Counted from the stretch's first letter, positions 19,659 to 29,786 are shown. The stretch: DNA of 64,000 bases from Devosia ginsengisoli (GCF_007859655.1 NZ_CP042304.1:3784501-3848500), one strand, 5' to 3'. Notes: generated by a model from the letters alone, not told the origin. Numbers and translations: made by a program.

Positions 19659-21054
19659 CAAGAACCGTCCTTGCATAGTCGGTCATGGCCTGGCCGCCAT
19701 TGTCGTACCAGCCCTGGACATAGGCATCCCACTGGTCCATCGACCACTCACCCGACACGAACCGGTAGACGCTGGAGCGATAGTATTGCTCGGCCGCGTC
19801 GACATTGGCAGCCAGCTCACCGGGCCAGACGAATGCGTTGTCCGGGGTGAAATAGCGCGCGCCCTGTTCGAGCGAGGCCTGGGCAACGGACGAGAGCAGG
19901 TCTACCGGCGGCGTCCAGTATTCGGGATTGACCGTCCAGTAGCGCGGATACCAGAGACCCATTTCCGGGAGCACTTCATAGGTATCGCCATCGCGTGTGT
20001 AGTGTTCGCCTTCATAGCCCATGCTGTCGATCATCAGGCCTTCGGGGCTGGCCATGAAATCGAGGAAAGCAAAGGCCGCTTCCTTGTTGTCCGACATGGC
20101 GTGGATGGCAAAGCCGCGCTCTTCCTTTGCGATGTTGACGGCTTCCAGACCGTCGGGCGGCTCGAGCAGGGCCAATTCGGAATCGGGATGAACCTGCTGC
20201 ATCTTGGTGCGGTAGGTATCGACCACGCTCCCCGCCGTGCCGGCCACGATGGCGACACGTCCGGTATAGAACTTGTCTTCCTTGATTTCCCAGTTCGAGG
20301 TGATGAACTCGCGATCGAGAATGCCGTCGGCATAGAGCATCCGGTAATATTCGAGCTTTTCCCGCTCGCCGTCGGAAACGCGCGAATGAATCCACTCGCC
20401 ATTGCCGTCGGCAAGCCAGGTCGAGCTGATGCCGAACGACTGGTTGAAGATTGCGTCGAGTTCGGCCGTGTTGTCTGGCGCAATGATCCCGTAGGTGTCC
20501 TGGGTGCCGTTGCCGTCATAGTCGGAGTCCGACAGCACGCGCAGGAATTCGGTCCATTCATCGAGGCTGGTCGGTGCGGCAAGGCCGGTTTGTTCAAGCC
20601 AGTCCTTGCGGATGACCGGGGATTTGGTGCGCGCCGGGAAGACGTAGAGCAGGTAGGGATAGTTTTCGAGACGCACCTCGTTGTGCGGCCACAGCGCATC
20701 CTTGAGATAGGTGGATTGTGCGATCCAGGGACGCAGATCCTCGAGAATGCCCTGGGCGGCAAACTCGGCATCGCCGCCCTGGAAGTAGATGATGTCAGGG
20801 ACTTCGCCCGATAGCAGTCGCAGGCTCAGGGCGTCGGGATAACCCGCATTCGGCAGGCCGATCTGGTTGATATCGATATTGATGCCCTTTTCGGCCATCG
20901 CCGCTTCGATGCGCGCCAGCTGTTCCTCGATCCGGGGGCTCTCGTGATTGATGATGGTGATGGTGACCGGCTCGTCCTGGGCCAGGGCGGCCCCGCCGAG
21001 TCCGGTTATGGCGGCGAGCGCGGTTCCCGCGGCCAGAAGATGTTTGAACGACAT
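19651..21054 (-). CDS. ABC transporter extracellular solute-binding protein (LplA-like)
   Basis: A 467-aa binding protein with a cleavable signal (SFKHLLAAGTALAAITGLGG, ending ALAQ). The size and the sequence around LRLLSGEVPDIIYFQGG fit the large family-1 binding proteins that work with YteP/LplB and YtcP/LplC permeases. No lipobox Cys is present, so it is a free periplasmic protein. A typical substrate is an oligosaccharide or uronide; the actual ligand is not readable from sequence. Confidence 0.9.
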   Translation of the reverse strand: MSFKHLLAAGTALAAITGLGGAALAQDEPVTITIINHESPRIEEQLARIEAAMAEKGINIDINQIGLPNAGYPDALSLRLLSGEVPDIIYFQGGDAEFAAQGILEDLRPWIAQSTYLKDALWPHNEVRLENYPYLLYVFPARTKSPVIRKDWLEQTGLAAPTSLDEWTEFLRVLSDSDYDGNGTQDTYGIIAPDNTAELDAIFNQSFGISSTWLADGNGEWIHSRVSDGEREKLEYYRMLYADGILDREFITSNWEIKEDKFYTGRVAIVAGTAGSVVDTYRTKMQQVHPDSELALLEPPDGLEAVNIAKEERGFAIHAMSDNKEAAFAFLDFMASPEGLMIDSMGYEGEHYTRDGDTYEVLPEMGLWYPRYWTVNPEYWTPPVDLLSSVAQASLEQGARYFTPDNAFVWPGELAANVDAAEQYYRSSVYRFVSGEWSMDQWDAYVQGWYDNGGQAMTDYARTVLDD

Positions 21055-21103
21055 TCGTTTCTCCTCCTTGGTGTGAGCGTTTTCGGGTGAGCTTTTTGCT
21101 CGG

Positions 21104-22000
21104 TTATCCCTTGAGGGCGCCGCTCATTGTGCCCTTGGTGAAAAATTTCAGGATCAGCGGATAGACCGCCAGGATCGGCAGGATGGTGAGGACGATCATC
21201 CCCGCATTGAGTGCGCGGATGCTGATCTGGCCGGCCTGCTCGTAGTTCGACATGGCATCGATCCCCACCATCGAGAGCTTGTCGCCCTCGACCACGAACT
21301 GACGCAGCACGACCTGAAGCGGGTGCATGCTCTTGTCGGTGAGGTAGATCATCGGCCGCAGGAACTCATTCCAGTGATAGACGAGATAGAACAGCGTGAT
21401 GGTGGCGAGCGCCGGCCGCGTGAGCGGCAGGACCACTTTCCAGAGCGTCTGGAAGGGATTGGCGCCGTCGAGTTCGGCCGCTTCGAGCAGTTCCTTGGGT
21501 ACATCCTCGAAAAAGCGCACCAGAATGATGAGGTACCAGGCGTTGACCATCTTGTAGAGGATGACCGACCAGTAGGTGTTGAGCAGCCCCAGGTCGCGCA
21601 CCACGAAATAGTCCGGGATGAGGCCGGGCTCGAAGACGATGGTGATGAGGACAAAGACGAAGAGCACGCGCCGGCCCGGCAGGCTCGGGCGCGAGAGCGC
21701 CCAGGCCATCAGCGTGGTGAAGGTGATGTTGAGCACAGTGCCGCTGATGGTGATGAAGAGCGAGTTCAGGATGCCGCGCTGCACGCCCGGATGGTTGAGC
21801 AGCAGGGCCCAGACGTCGAGCGAAAACCCGTTGGGAAGCACGGCCAACCCGCTCATTCCCGGCACCTGACCAGGCTCGGAGAACGAAATCGCCACCAGGT
21901 TGAGGATGGGCTGGATCGTCGTGACCGCCATGAGCAACAGGGTCGAGACGATGATGACCTGTTCGACGCGCTCGAAGCGCGACTGTCTGGACCTGGCCAT
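21104..22000 (-). CDS. Carbohydrate ABC transporter permease (LplC/YtcP type)
   Basis: A 298-aa permease with six membrane segments and the EAA loop ELLEAAELDGANPFQTLWKV, ending in the conserved FFTKGTMSGALKG tail typical of the LplC group. It begins just past the other permease (stop codon to start gap of one base). It forms the channel with the 22002-22970 protein. Confidence 0.93.
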   Translation of the reverse strand: MARSRQSRFERVEQVIIVSTLLLMAVTTIQPILNLVAISFSEPGQVPGMSGLAVLPNGFSLDVWALLLNHPGVQRGILNSLFITISGTVLNITFTTLMAWALSRPSLPGRRVLFVFVLITIVFEPGLIPDYFVVRDLGLLNTYWSVILYKMVNAWYLIILVRFFEDVPKELLEAAELDGANPFQTLWKVVLPLTRPALATITLFYLVYHWNEFLRPMIYLTDKSMHPLQVVLRQFVVEGDKLSMVGIDAMSNYEQAGQISIRALNAGMIVLTILPILAVYPLILKFFTKGTMSGALKG

Positions 22001-22001
22001 G

Positions 22002-22970
22002 TTACCACACTCCCTTGCCGGTCAGCCGTTTGGCGATGGTGTGGGCGGCAACGATCATGAGCATGCCGATTGCGCCCTTGAACAGGCCGGCGGCCGTGGC
22101 CAGGGAGAACTGGCCGGACTGAAGCCCGATGCGGTAGACATAGGTGTCGATGATATCGATCTGGTCACGGACGGCGTCGTTGGCGAGGTTGAACACCTGG
22201 TCAAAGCCGGCATTGAGAAACAGCCCGACATTGAGGATGAACAGCGTCGCAATCGTCGGCGCGATGCCCGGCAGGGTAACGTGGATGATTTTCTGCCAGC
22301 GATTGGCGCCATCCATTTCGGCCGCATCGTAAAGCTGGGGATCGATGGCCATGATGGCGGCGAAATAGAGCAGGGAATCCCACCCCGAGGCCTGCCAGAT
22401 CGACGAGAACACCACCACCCAGCGGATGGCGCCGGAATCGGTCATGAAACCGTGCGGTGCCAGGCCCAGCCAGCCGCGCATTTCGTTGAACACGCCCGAT
22501 GACGGCGAGAGCGCGGCGATGAAAATGCCGGCGACCACCACCCAGGACAGAAAGTGCGGCAGATAGATCGCCGACTGGATGAAACGCCGCAGCGAGGAAC
22601 CGCGCACTTCGTTGACCAGCAGCGCCAGCAGGATAGGGACGGGAAAGAAGAAGACCATCTTCATGGTCGAGATGATCAGCGTGTTGAGCAGCACCTGATA
22701 GAAAGCAGGCGAACCCAGCAGGGCCTCAAAATACTTGAGCCCGACCCAGACATTGTCCCCGAAAATGCGGAAGTCCTGAAAGGCGAGCTTGGCCTGATAG
22801 ATCGGGAAATAGTGGAAGACGAGGAAGTAGACGATGCCGGGCGCCAGCATCAGGTAATACGGCCACCACATGCGGAACTTGAAGGCGCGGGCCTTCGCGC
22901 GCTCCGACGCATTGGGAACGTTCCCATTTCCGGATACGCTGAGCGCGATCTGTTTTTCGTCCGGACTCAT
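22002..22970 (-). CDS. Carbohydrate ABC transporter permease (LplB/YteP type)
   Basis: A 322-aa permease with six membrane segments. The start of the core ([24 protein letters not shown]) and the EAA loop [22 protein letters not shown] match LplB/YteP proteins. The ATG overlaps the stop of the TIM-barrel gene by 4 bp, tying the transporter to the Tm-1-like pair in one message. Confidence 0.93.
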   Translation of the reverse strand: MSPDEKQIALSVSGNGNVPNASERAKARAFKFRMWWPYYLMLAPGIVYFLVFHYFPIYQAKLAFQDFRIFGDNVWVGLKYFEALLGSPAFYQVLLNTLIISTMKMVFFFPVPILLALLVNEVRGSSLRRFIQSAIYLPHFLSWVVVAGIFIAALSPSSGVFNEMRGWLGLAPHGFMTDSGAIRWVVVFSSIWQASGWDSLLYFAAIMAIDPQLYDAAEMDGANRWQKIIHVTLPGIAPTIATLFILNVGLFLNAGFDQVFNLANDAVRDQIDIIDTYVYRIGLQSGQFSLATAAGLFKGAIGMLMIVAAHTIAKRLTGKGVW

Positions 22971-23833
22971 GAGCCAAACTCCTCCCCAGGCCTGCTCTGA
23001 CCGGCAGTGCCGATGGACCGGAACGAGACGATCTGATCGCGAATGGCGATCTCGGTCGGCAGGCGCTCCATGGAACTGGCCCCGTAAAAGCCGTGACAGA
23101 AGCTGGTTTGCGCCAGAACCCGCGCCGCATCTTCGGGCATGGCGATCGGACCGCCATGACAGAGAATGATGATGTCCTCCCGCACGTTCCGCGCCGCTGC
23201 CGACCAGCGATCGATGAGGTCCGCGCAGTCATCAAGCGAGCGGGATGTCACCGCCCCGATGGTGCCGCCGGTCGTAAGCCCGAGATGACAGACGATGATG
23301 TCGGCGCCGGCCTCGGCCATCGCCACGGCGTCCGCCTCGCTGAAGACGTAGGGCGTCGTCAGCATGTCCATGCGGTGCGCACGGGCGATGATGTCGACTT
23401 CCATGGCAAAGCTCATGCCCGATTCTTCGAGATTCTGGCGAAACACGCCGTCGATCAGGCCCACGGTGGGGAAGTTCTGGATGCCGGCAAAGCCCAGCCG
23501 CTTGAGGTCCGCCAGAAACTGATCGGGCAGCATGAAGGGATCCGTGCCGTTGACGCCGGCGATAACCGGCGTGTGCTTGACCACCGGCAGCACCTCGCGC
23601 GCCATCTCGACGACGATGTCGTTGGCGTTGCCATAGGCCAGCAGCCCTGCCAGCGAACCGCGCCCGGCCATGCGATAACGCCCGGAATTGTAAATGACGA
23701 TAAGGTCGATGCCACCCGCCTCTTCGGCCTTGGCCGAGAGCCCGGTACCGGCACCGCCGCCGATGATCGGCTCGCCACGATCGATCCGGGCGCGCAGACG
23801 GTCGAGAATGTCCTGGCGTGCGAAATGGGTCAT
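22967..23833 (-). CDS. PEP-hydrolase-family TIM-barrel protein (Tm-1 C-terminal half homologue)
   Basis: A 288-aa TIM-barrel protein of the Pfam phosphoenolpyruvate hydrolase-like family. Family-typical segments are [39 protein letters not shown] and [13 protein letters not shown]. In tomato Tm-1 this domain is the C-terminal part, joined to an N-terminal UPF0261 domain; here it follows the UPF0261 gene with a 4-bp overlap. The biochemical reaction is not established for most members. Start at 23833 is fixed by the overlap and by the family N-terminus. Confidence 0.88.
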   Translation of the reverse strand: MTHFARQDILDRLRARIDRGEPIIGGGAGTGLSAKAEEAGGIDLIVIYNSGRYRMAGRGSLAGLLAYGNANDIVVEMAREVLPVVKHTPVIAGVNGTDPFMLPDQFLADLKRLGFAGIQNFPTVGLIDGVFRQNLEESGMSFAMEVDIIARAHRMDMLTTPYVFSEADAVAMAEAGADIIVCHLGLTTGGTIGAVTSRSLDDCADLIDRWSAAARNVREDIIILCHGGPIAMPEDAARVLAQTSFCHGFYGASSMERLPTEIAIRDQIVSFRSIGTAGQSRPGEEFGS

Positions 23834-25032
23834 GCTCTCACCGTGATCTCTGAGTGGTTGGCAACGAGCGCATCCGCAAAGGCGGGGTCGTTGATATGGG
23901 CGTTGCATTCGATCAACTGCCGGTTGGGCGCGTTCTGCCAGCCGTGCCGGATGGCATCGAACAGCGCCGCATCGGCATCGGGATCGTGGAAGGGCTGGCC
24001 TGGCGCATCGATCGCCGAGACCCCGCCCAAGGGGAGCAGGAACCGCACCGGTCCCTGCATCTGATTGAGCCGCTCGACGATGAATTGCCCGATCCGGCTA
24101 TTCTCGTCAGGCGTCGTGCGCATCAGCGTCACCTGGGGATTGTGGGCGAAAAGATTGCGGCTCCTGAACGCGGACGGCACTGTCTCGGGCGCGCCGAAAT
24201 TGACCATGTCCACTGCGCCAACGGAGCCCACATATGGCCGGCCCCCGCGGATCATCGCGCCGAAGCGGTCTTCGGTCGCGGCGAACACGCCACCCACCAG
24301 CAGGTCGGCGACTTCGGTCGTGGTAGTGTCGACGATGCTCCCGATAAGACCGGATTCGAGCAGCTTTTCCATGGTCTGCCCGCCCACGCCGGTGGCGTGG
24401 AAGACATAGGTGTCGCAACTGGCCTCAAGCGCCTTGCGCACCTGATTGACGCAATCGGTCGTCACGCCGAACATCGTCAGGCCCACGGCGGGTCGGGTCG
24501 AGGTCGCATCGGGCTGGTGGTGGGCCACCATGCCGGTGACCGCATGGGCGGCATTTTCGATGATGCGCCGTGAAATGGGGTTGAGCCCGGCGACGTCGAC
24601 CACCGAATACATCATGGTGATGTCGTTTGGCCCCACATAGGGCGCGGTGTTTCCCGAGGCCACGGTCGAAACCATGACCTTGGGCATGCCGACGGGGAGC
24701 GCGCGCATACCCTGCGTCACCAGCGCCGTATTGCCGGTGCCACCCAGGCCGAGAACGCCTGCAATGTCGGCGCGCCCGGAAAGGAACCGCGCCAGGGCGG
24801 TACCCATGGCCGCCACCGCCGCGCCACGGTCGCCCGCCTTGAGCACGGCGTCGGCGCCATCGGGATGATGCGCCGCCACCTCGGCGGCCGCCACGTCCGC
24901 GCCGGCCGAGGCGGTGCGGGTTCCGACATCGACCAGCACCACGCCCGTGTCTGCGGCCCGGATGCGCTCGCAGGCATAGGTCAGTTCGTCACTCTTGGTG
25001 TCGAGGGTACCGATGACATAGATGCTGGACAT
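23830..25032 (-). CDS. UPF0261 / Tm-1-like ATP-binding protein
   Basis: A 400-aa protein starting at 25032 with [18 protein letters not shown], the family's N-terminal signature. The glycine-rich stretch [16 protein letters not shown] and [31 protein letters not shown] match the UPF0261 nucleotide-binding core. In plants the domain is part of the Tm-1 antiviral protein; in bacteria it is found next to the TIM-barrel gene, as here. Role unknown; the operon suggests metabolism of an imported glycoside. Confidence 0.88.
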   Translation of the reverse strand: MSSIYVIGTLDTKSDELTYACERIRAADTGVVLVDVGTRTASAGADVAAAEVAAHHPDGADAVLKAGDRGAAVAAMGTALARFLSGRADIAGVLGLGGTGNTALVTQGMRALPVGMPKVMVSTVASGNTAPYVGPNDITMMYSVVDVAGLNPISRRIIENAAHAVTGMVAHHQPDATSTRPAVGLTMFGVTTDCVNQVRKALEASCDTYVFHATGVGGQTMEKLLESGLIGSIVDTTTTEVADLLVGGVFAATEDRFGAMIRGGRPYVGSVGAVDMVNFGAPETVPSAFRSRNLFAHNPQVTLMRTTPDENSRIGQFIVERLNQMQGPVRFLLPLGGVSAIDAPGQPFHDPDADAALFDAIRHGWQNAPNRQLIECNAHINDPAFADALVANHSEITVRA

Positions 25033-25058
25033 GCGGTTTCTCCCTTCCCCGGCCGTGC

Positions 25059-26108
25059 TCAGCCCGACGTCACGGCGACCGTCTTGCCCTGCGAGAGCAG
25101 GACGGCTTCCCAGACGCGCGTGAGCGCGAGCGTGAAGTCGAGGTCGCAAATGGTCGGGCGTGTCCCTTCGGCCACTGCGGCTATGAAATGGTCGAGCGCG
25201 CCATGGATCCCCTGGGTGACCGCCGACATCGTTTCGGGCGAGTTGAGACCGTCCTGGGCCTCCCAAACGATAGCGCCGGTGTCGCAATTGCCTTGGGCAA
25301 ACGAGGTGCCGTGCGTATAGGAAAAATCGATGCCGCGCTGATAGATGACCCGCCGCGAATTCTCGATTTCGATGCTGCGACTGCCCGCCGCAATCAGATA
25401 GCGCTCGCAGGGCTGGGTATTGGGCACGCCCTTCGACAGATGGAGATTGCCGATCGCCCCGCTCGCATAGTGAAGGATGCAGGCGCCCCCATCATGCTTG
25501 CTGCGATGGGTGGTTACTGCCTCAACGGCGCCGCCCAGTTCCATCATCAGCGCCAGCGGGTGGCAGCCATTGGAAAGCCAGGCACTCTTGCGCCCTTCCG
25601 CCAGCACGGCCGGTCCATCTTCGGGAAGCGACAGGGGATAGACCCCGAGGAGGCTGCGGATCGGTGCATTGCCTTCGAGGGCCAGCAGCTCGATCGCCTT
25701 GCGCGTTGCGGGCATAAAGGCCTTTTTGTAGCTCACGACGCAGAACCGGTCGCCGCGCGCCGCGAGCATGGCTTCGACCTCCGAAGCCCGCATCGCCGCC
25801 GGCTTCTCCATCCAGACGTGAAGTCCGGCTTCGAAGGCCTGGATCGTCAGTTGCGGATGGAGCTTGGCCGATACGCACAACAGCACGGCGTCGAGCTCTT
25901 CGGCCGCATACATCTCGGCGGCACTGGCATAGGCCTTGGCATTGTACTGCCGTCCCACGGCGGTCGCGCGCTCCAGGTCGACATCGGCGACCGCGACGAG
26001 TTGGACGGGCAGATAGGTCAGGGTGGGGAGTATGTTGCGGTAACAGTGGGATCCCACCCCGACCACCCCGATCCTGACCGGCTTTTGTGCCTCGATTTGA
26101 TATTGCAT
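25059..26108 (-). CDS. Gfo/Idh/MocA-family oxidoreductase
   Basis: A 349-aa NAD(P)-dependent dehydrogenase. Rossmann motif GVVGVGSHCYRN is near residues 14-25, followed by the family signature MEKPAA (the conserved Lys of EKP). The C-terminal domain is the usual open beta sheet. It would oxidise a hydroxyl of a cyclic sugar or polyol. Its ATG overlaps the isomerase stop (TGATG). The substrate is undefined. Confidence 0.9.
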   Translation of the reverse strand: MQYQIEAQKPVRIGVVGVGSHCYRNILPTLTYLPVQLVAVADVDLERATAVGRQYNAKAYASAAEMYAAEELDAVLLCVSAKLHPQLTIQAFEAGLHVWMEKPAAMRASEVEAMLAARGDRFCVVSYKKAFMPATRKAIELLALEGNAPIRSLLGVYPLSLPEDGPAVLAEGRKSAWLSNGCHPLALMMELGGAVEAVTTHRSKHDGGACILHYASGAIGNLHLSKGVPNTQPCERYLIAAGSRSIEIENSRRVIYQRGIDFSYTHGTSFAQGNCDTGAIVWEAQDGLNSPETMSAVTQGIHGALDHFIAAVAEGTRPTICDLDFTLALTRVWEAVLLSQGKTVAVTSG

Positions 26109-26992
26109 CAGACAATTCCCCTGACTGCGCGGCGCAGAAACGCGATGTCGAGCTGCGTCACCTCGCCATAGTCGTATCCGTATCCGTATTCGGACTTGAG
26201 CTTGCCCTTGGGCGGATTGATGCAGATGACTGGAGAAACCCCGTCATCGACCACGCGCTGAATGATATCGACCACGGGCCAGCTCGCATCTTCGAGCCGC
26301 GATTTCCAGGCAAGGGCACGGGTGACCGGATCTTCGTATTGTCCACCCTTGGCGTGGACATACTGGAGCAGCGGTTTGAGGGTTTCGTAGTCGGCCAGGC
26401 TCGGAAAGGTGCCGCAGGTCCATTGATTCTGGATGTCCCAGGTCAAACCCACGGACTGGCGCCGGTCGAGCGCGTCAAAGAATGCCACCATGTCATCGGC
26501 GGTGACCAGCATGCAGTCGCGCGCTTCATTCTCGATGGTGACGGCGGAGCCGAGATCGGCAGCGCGATCGATCGCCTCCCGATAGGCTTGTATCACCCAG
26601 GGGTGGTCGCGCATGACGGTATCGAACGCGCCAGGCGTCTGGGGCCGATCCGAAAGCCGGCCAGCGAGGAGCCTGATGTATTTGGGGCGCAGGATGCTTA
26701 CGGTCGTGGCGAGGCCGGCGATGCGGTCGATGTGATGGGTGCGGAAATGCTCTTCGCCCTTGACGAGATCATCATGCATCAGGCTCGTCGAGAGGCAAAA
26801 GACCTTTAGCCCCGCTGCATCGATGGCGTCCTTGGCCCGACGCGCCGCGACCTCGTCGAGCGTTTCGACCGTGTGCCCGTAGATCGAATCCTTGAGATCG
26901 AGCCACTCCAGCCCCCACTGACGATGCAGATCCAGCGCGTGATCGAAATCGGGGCTGGCCATGGAATTGAGGATCGCCAGTTTGCTCGCCAT
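26108..26992 (-). CDS. Sugar phosphate isomerase/epimerase family TIM-barrel protein
   Basis: A 294-aa xylose-isomerase-like TIM-barrel protein. Candidate metal ligands are the Glu in VTIENEARD, the Asp in GLTWDIQNQW and His in YVHAKGG. Such proteins isomerise or epimerise, or dehydrate, keto sugars and inososes. It begins one base after the GntR stop. Paired with a Gfo/Idh/MocA enzyme, a sugar or inositol-like route is likely. Confidence 0.86.
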   Translation of the reverse strand: MASKLAILNSMASPDFDHALDLHRQWGLEWLDLKDSIYGHTVETLDEVAARRAKDAIDAAGLKVFCLSTSLMHDDLVKGEEHFRTHHIDRIAGLATTVSILRPKYIRLLAGRLSDRPQTPGAFDTVMRDHPWVIQAYREAIDRAADLGSAVTIENEARDCMLVTADDMVAFFDALDRRQSVGLTWDIQNQWTCGTFPSLADYETLKPLLQYVHAKGGQYEDPVTRALAWKSRLEDASWPVVDIIQRVVDDGVSPVICINPPKGKLKSEYGYGYDYGEVTQLDIAFLRRAVRGIV

Positions 26993-27694
26993 CTACCGTG
27001 TGCCTCCCTTGCCCGGGCGGGCCGGCCGATGCCCATCATTGCCGGCGCTGGGAGCCATCTGCTCGGACACGGCGCGCTGCACGTGGGCGATATGAGCGTC
27101 CATCAACGCCGCGGCGCGATCGGCGTCACGCGCCCGCAGTGCGCCAAGAATGGCGTCGCGCTCGCTCGCCGCGGCCTTCGCGAAATGGACGTTCCTGTTC
27201 GCCGTGGCGCGCCCCATCTGGATGCGCAGGGCCAGGCGCTCGAGGGTTTCGATCAACGGCTCGTTCTTGGAGAGTCGCGCAAAGGTCGCATGGAACTCGG
27301 TGTCGTGAACGCCATAAGCGTCGAGATCATTGGCTTCGAGCGCGGCGATCCCGGCATCGAGCACCTGCTCCAGCCGCGCAATGTCGGCGTTGGAAATATT
27401 CTCCACCGCCAGCCGCATGGCAAAGCCTTCGAGGACGCGCCGCAACTGATAGAGGTCATCGATTTCCTTGGGCGAGGGCAGATGCACGCTGAACCCGCGA
27501 TAGGGACGGACATCGACGAGCCCTTCCCGCGCCAGCACGGCAATGGCCTCGCGAAATGGCGTGCGGCTGACGCCGAGCCGGTCGGTCAGCGCCCGTTCGT
27601 CCAGGGGCGACCCGGGCGGTAGCTCCCCCGACAGGATGAGGGCCAGGAGGCTGCGATAGGTGTGGTCCCGCAGGGTAAGCGTCGTCGTGTCCAT
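26993..27694 (-). CDS. GntR-family transcriptional regulator, FCD subgroup
   Basis: A 233-aa regulator. N-terminal winged helix (LTDRLGVSRTPFREAIAVLAREGLV) and C-terminal FCD ligand domain with the metal-binding pattern D..FH..F and late His residues (HIAHVQ). ATG 27694 is preferred; a start at 27730 is possible. It is the first gene of the minus operon and lies opposite the cupin gene, so it probably controls both through the palindrome at 27775-27784. Confidence 0.9.
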   Translation of the reverse strand: MDTTTLTLRDHTYRSLLALILSGELPPGSPLDERALTDRLGVSRTPFREAIAVLAREGLVDVRPYRGFSVHLPSPKEIDDLYQLRRVLEGFAMRLAVENISNADIARLEQVLDAGIAALEANDLDAYGVHDTEFHATFARLSKNEPLIETLERLALRIQMGRATANRNVHFAKAAASERDAILGALRARDADRAAALMDAHIAHVQRAVSEQMAPSAGNDGHRPARPGKGGTR

Positions 27695-27774
27695 CGACTT
27701 TCCAAGGCTGACATTCTGAATGCATGTCATCCAAACGGTATTTTTTCTGGTTGTCAATATTCTGATATTGCTAT

Positions 27775-27784
27775 TTGTATACAA
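27775..27784. promoter_or_regulatory. Probable GntR/FCD operator TTGTATACAA
   Basis: A perfect 10-bp palindrome in the AT-rich 152-bp gap between the divergent GntR and cupin genes. FadR/VanR-type regulators bind T-G-T..A-C-A palindromes of this form, so autoregulation and control of the cupin gene are expected. Confidence 0.6.
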
Positions 27785-27846
27785 TATTGGCATCTGGAAT
27801 GCGGCGATGCCGTCATGCGTCGCCCTCTTCAAGGAAAGGAAGCGCC

Positions 27847-28242
27847 ATGAACCATAACGTGGCCGGACTACGCGATTTCGTTGCGGCTTTGGGCGATACC
27901 CTGTCCTTTGGCGAGGATTGGGGGAATTTGACCTGGCTGGTTTCGGCGGATGCGATGCCGGGGGCCGAGCAGACGCTTGGCGTCGTGACGATCTACCCTG
28001 ACAAACGCAATCCCCTCCATTCGCATCCCAATTGCGAGGAGTTGCTCTACGTCGTTTCGGGGCGTTGCGAGCACCTTCTGGGAGAAGAGACTTGTGAGCT
28101 TTCGCCCGGCAGCGTCATCCGCATTCCGCGCGGCGTCCGCCACTGGGCCCGCTGCACAAGCGACGAGCCGCTGGTCGCGGTGATTTCGTTTTCCTCCGGT
28201 GACAGGCGTACTGACAGCCACGAAGGCAACGGCGTCGCGTAG
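27847..28242 (+). CDS. Cupin-domain protein
   Basis: A 131-aa single-domain cupin with metal-binding motif 1 (PLHSHPNCEELLYVVSG) and motif 2 (PGSVIRIPRGVRHWAR). ATG 27847 follows AAGGAAAG. Cupins of this size bind metals and act on small sugars or acids as isomerases, or as sensors. It diverges from the Tm-1-like operon and likely belongs to the same pathway, for example as a mutarotase or isomerase. The substrate is unknown. Confidence 0.85.
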   Translation: MNHNVAGLRDFVAALGDTLSFGEDWGNLTWLVSADAMPGAEQTLGVVTIYPDKRNPLHSHPNCEELLYVVSGRCEHLLGEETCELSPGSVIRIPRGVRHWARCTSDEPLVAVISFSSGDRRTDSHEGNGVA

Positions 28243-28423
28243 CGACGCGATGCAGCCTGCCTCGTGGCGGAGGTGGTCTCAGTCTAGAGACATGGTTGCA
28301 GGCGTCCGGCGTGCATGTCGCTGGCGAGCGTGCATCGAGCGTGCAGTTTTCCGGCCTGCTCGACTATGCAACCAGTCTGCAAGCGCGCTCATTGCGAGCA
28401 TCTAGCTTCGGCTAAAAGCAGGT

Positions 28424-28654
28424 CTATTGAGCTGCCGGCTCGGCTGGCGGCGTGGCTTCCGAGGTTGCGGCGGGGGCGTTCGTGTCGACGGCCGCTGCGG
28501 GCGCCTCGTTCATGGTCGATCCCTTATAGGCGGCCCCGAGCATGATGAGGACGGCAATAATCCAAAGCGCTGCCATGGCCAGGGAAAGCGGCCCGAGGAA
28601 ATTGGCATACATCTCCCGCTGCTGCTCGGTTGCGGCTTGATCCTCATAGGTCAT
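28424..28654 (-). CDS. Small single-helix membrane protein with Pro/Ala-rich tail
   Basis: A 76-aa protein starting at 28654 (TYEDQAATEQQREMYANF). One hydrophobic helix covers about residues 20-43 and the C-terminus is a proline/alanine-rich tail (APAATSEATPPAEPAAQ). I do not recognise the family. Isolated between the cupin gene and two other unknown minus-strand genes. Confidence 0.55.
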   Translation of the reverse strand: MTYEDQAATEQQREMYANFLGPLSLAMAALWIIAVLIMLGAAYKGSTMNEAPAAAVDTNAPAATSEATPPAEPAAQ

Positions 28655-28699
28655 CTTATGATCTCCATTTGGCCTGGGATACCGGGACGGGCACAACGT

Positions 28700-28942
28700 T
28701 CAGCTTGGCGAGCCCGTTCCGAACCATCGTGCGGCGAGGCGCCTGCGCCAGGCCCTGGTCTGGATATGGCCTGCCAACAGCCGGCGCACTGCCTCGTCGG
28801 AGGTTTGGGTGCCGACGGCGAGGGAAATCATTCTGTCGCCAATCCTGGCATGCAACACGCCACGCTCAACGTAATAGCGGGCGTTATGGGTCTGATTGCC
28901 GTCCGAGACTTCAACTTCGCGAACGATGCTCTCTTCCTGCAT
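28700..28942 (-). CDS. Hypothetical protein, 80 aa
   Basis: An 80-aa soluble protein with a beta-rich front (IVREVEVSDGNQTHNARYYVERGVLHARIGDRM) and an Arg-rich C-terminus. No recognised domain. It could be a small regulatory or nucleic-acid-binding protein, but there is no clear motif. Coding status is supported by position and a methionine start only. Confidence 0.45.
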   Translation of the reverse strand: MQEESIVREVEVSDGNQTHNARYYVERGVLHARIGDRMISLAVGTQTSDEAVRRLLAGHIQTRAWRRRLAARWFGTGSPS

Positions 28943-29024
28943 GATGGCCTCCGCAGGCCACAGGATGCGCGTTCACGCGGGAAGAGTCCATTTCGATTTA
29001 ACGCGCGTCGCCGCGCCGGGTCGC

Positions 29025-29687
29025 TCAATCGCCCAGCAGGTAGTCCGCCAGGCTGTAGCAGTGGCTCGCCTGGTAGGCATTCCGCCCCCGGTTCATATGC
29101 GTCAGGTTGAATGCCCTGATGGCGCGCAGCATTCGAGGGGTCGCGAGGAATGTGCGGATTGAAGCCGCGCCGCGCACATTAATGCCGAACATGTTCTCGC
29201 CGCGTGGGAAGAAACAGCCGACGTCTTCTGGCGCCGCTACGGCGTGTTCGAGGGAAGTTTCGTCCACATGGTCCTGCTCCAGCGACTGATCCGTGGTGAA
29301 ATCCGATAGGTGCACCAGGAATCGGCCGCGGATGTCTTCGCCATCGGCATAGAGCGTAAACAGCTCCATCCAGCTCGCATTGACGCGGATCAGGGGCTTG
29401 TCGGATGTCGATGGAAGACACGAAACCGACCAGTAATTCCGCTCGGTCTTGCGCGGGATGGGGATGCAGTTGCGGCCATAGAGCCTGAGAAATTCCAGAA
29501 CCTGTGGTGCCTGGGGGCGAGTGAGCAACTTCTGGAAGCGCGGGGTATATTTGAACCGCAGTTCCAGGGACTCGGTGCGCTCCTCGACGTCGGGCAGACT
29601 GGTCTTGCCTTCCATCCAGTTGCGCTGTTGCTCAGCGTCGAGAAACTGGTGCAAGCCGGTCAGTTTGCGCTGGCGGGTCGTGCCCAT
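29025..29687 (-). CDS. Conserved-looking hypothetical protein, possibly PAS-like
   Basis: A 220-aa protein without signal or membrane segment. The middle (LIRVNASWMELFTLYADGEDIRGRFLVHL) has a look reminiscent of PAS-type folds, but I cannot assign it. Two cysteines occur in close positions (CIPIP and CLPST). Its promoter would lie in the 150-bp gap that also holds the hairpin at 29787-29822. Not linked to the neighbouring sugar genes in any way I can see. Confidence 0.6.
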   Translation of the reverse strand: MGTTRQRKLTGLHQFLDAEQQRNWMEGKTSLPDVEERTESLELRFKYTPRFQKLLTRPQAPQVLEFLRLYGRNCIPIPRKTERNYWSVSCLPSTSDKPLIRVNASWMELFTLYADGEDIRGRFLVHLSDFTTDQSLEQDHVDETSLEHAVAAPEDVGCFFPRGENMFGINVRGAASIRTFLATPRMLRAIRAFNLTHMNRGRNAYQASHCYSLADYLLGD

Positions 29688-29786
29688 GTCAGGCGCCGAT
29701 CGGGGGATGGTCTGCCACCGGCAGACTCCACGGCCGGTAAGCGGAGGTTCTCAGCATTTGCCTAGCGTATCCCGAGTCCTGGTTTT

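Noticed and set aside
28308..28345. Three copies of a CGTGCA-containing repeat as a regulatory array
   Set aside because: The copies are short, unevenly spaced and lie between convergent gene ends; likely chance in GC-rich DNA.
28403..28414. TAGC-TTCG-GCTA hairpin as a terminator
   Set aside because: Only a 4-bp stem, with no T-run in either direction.
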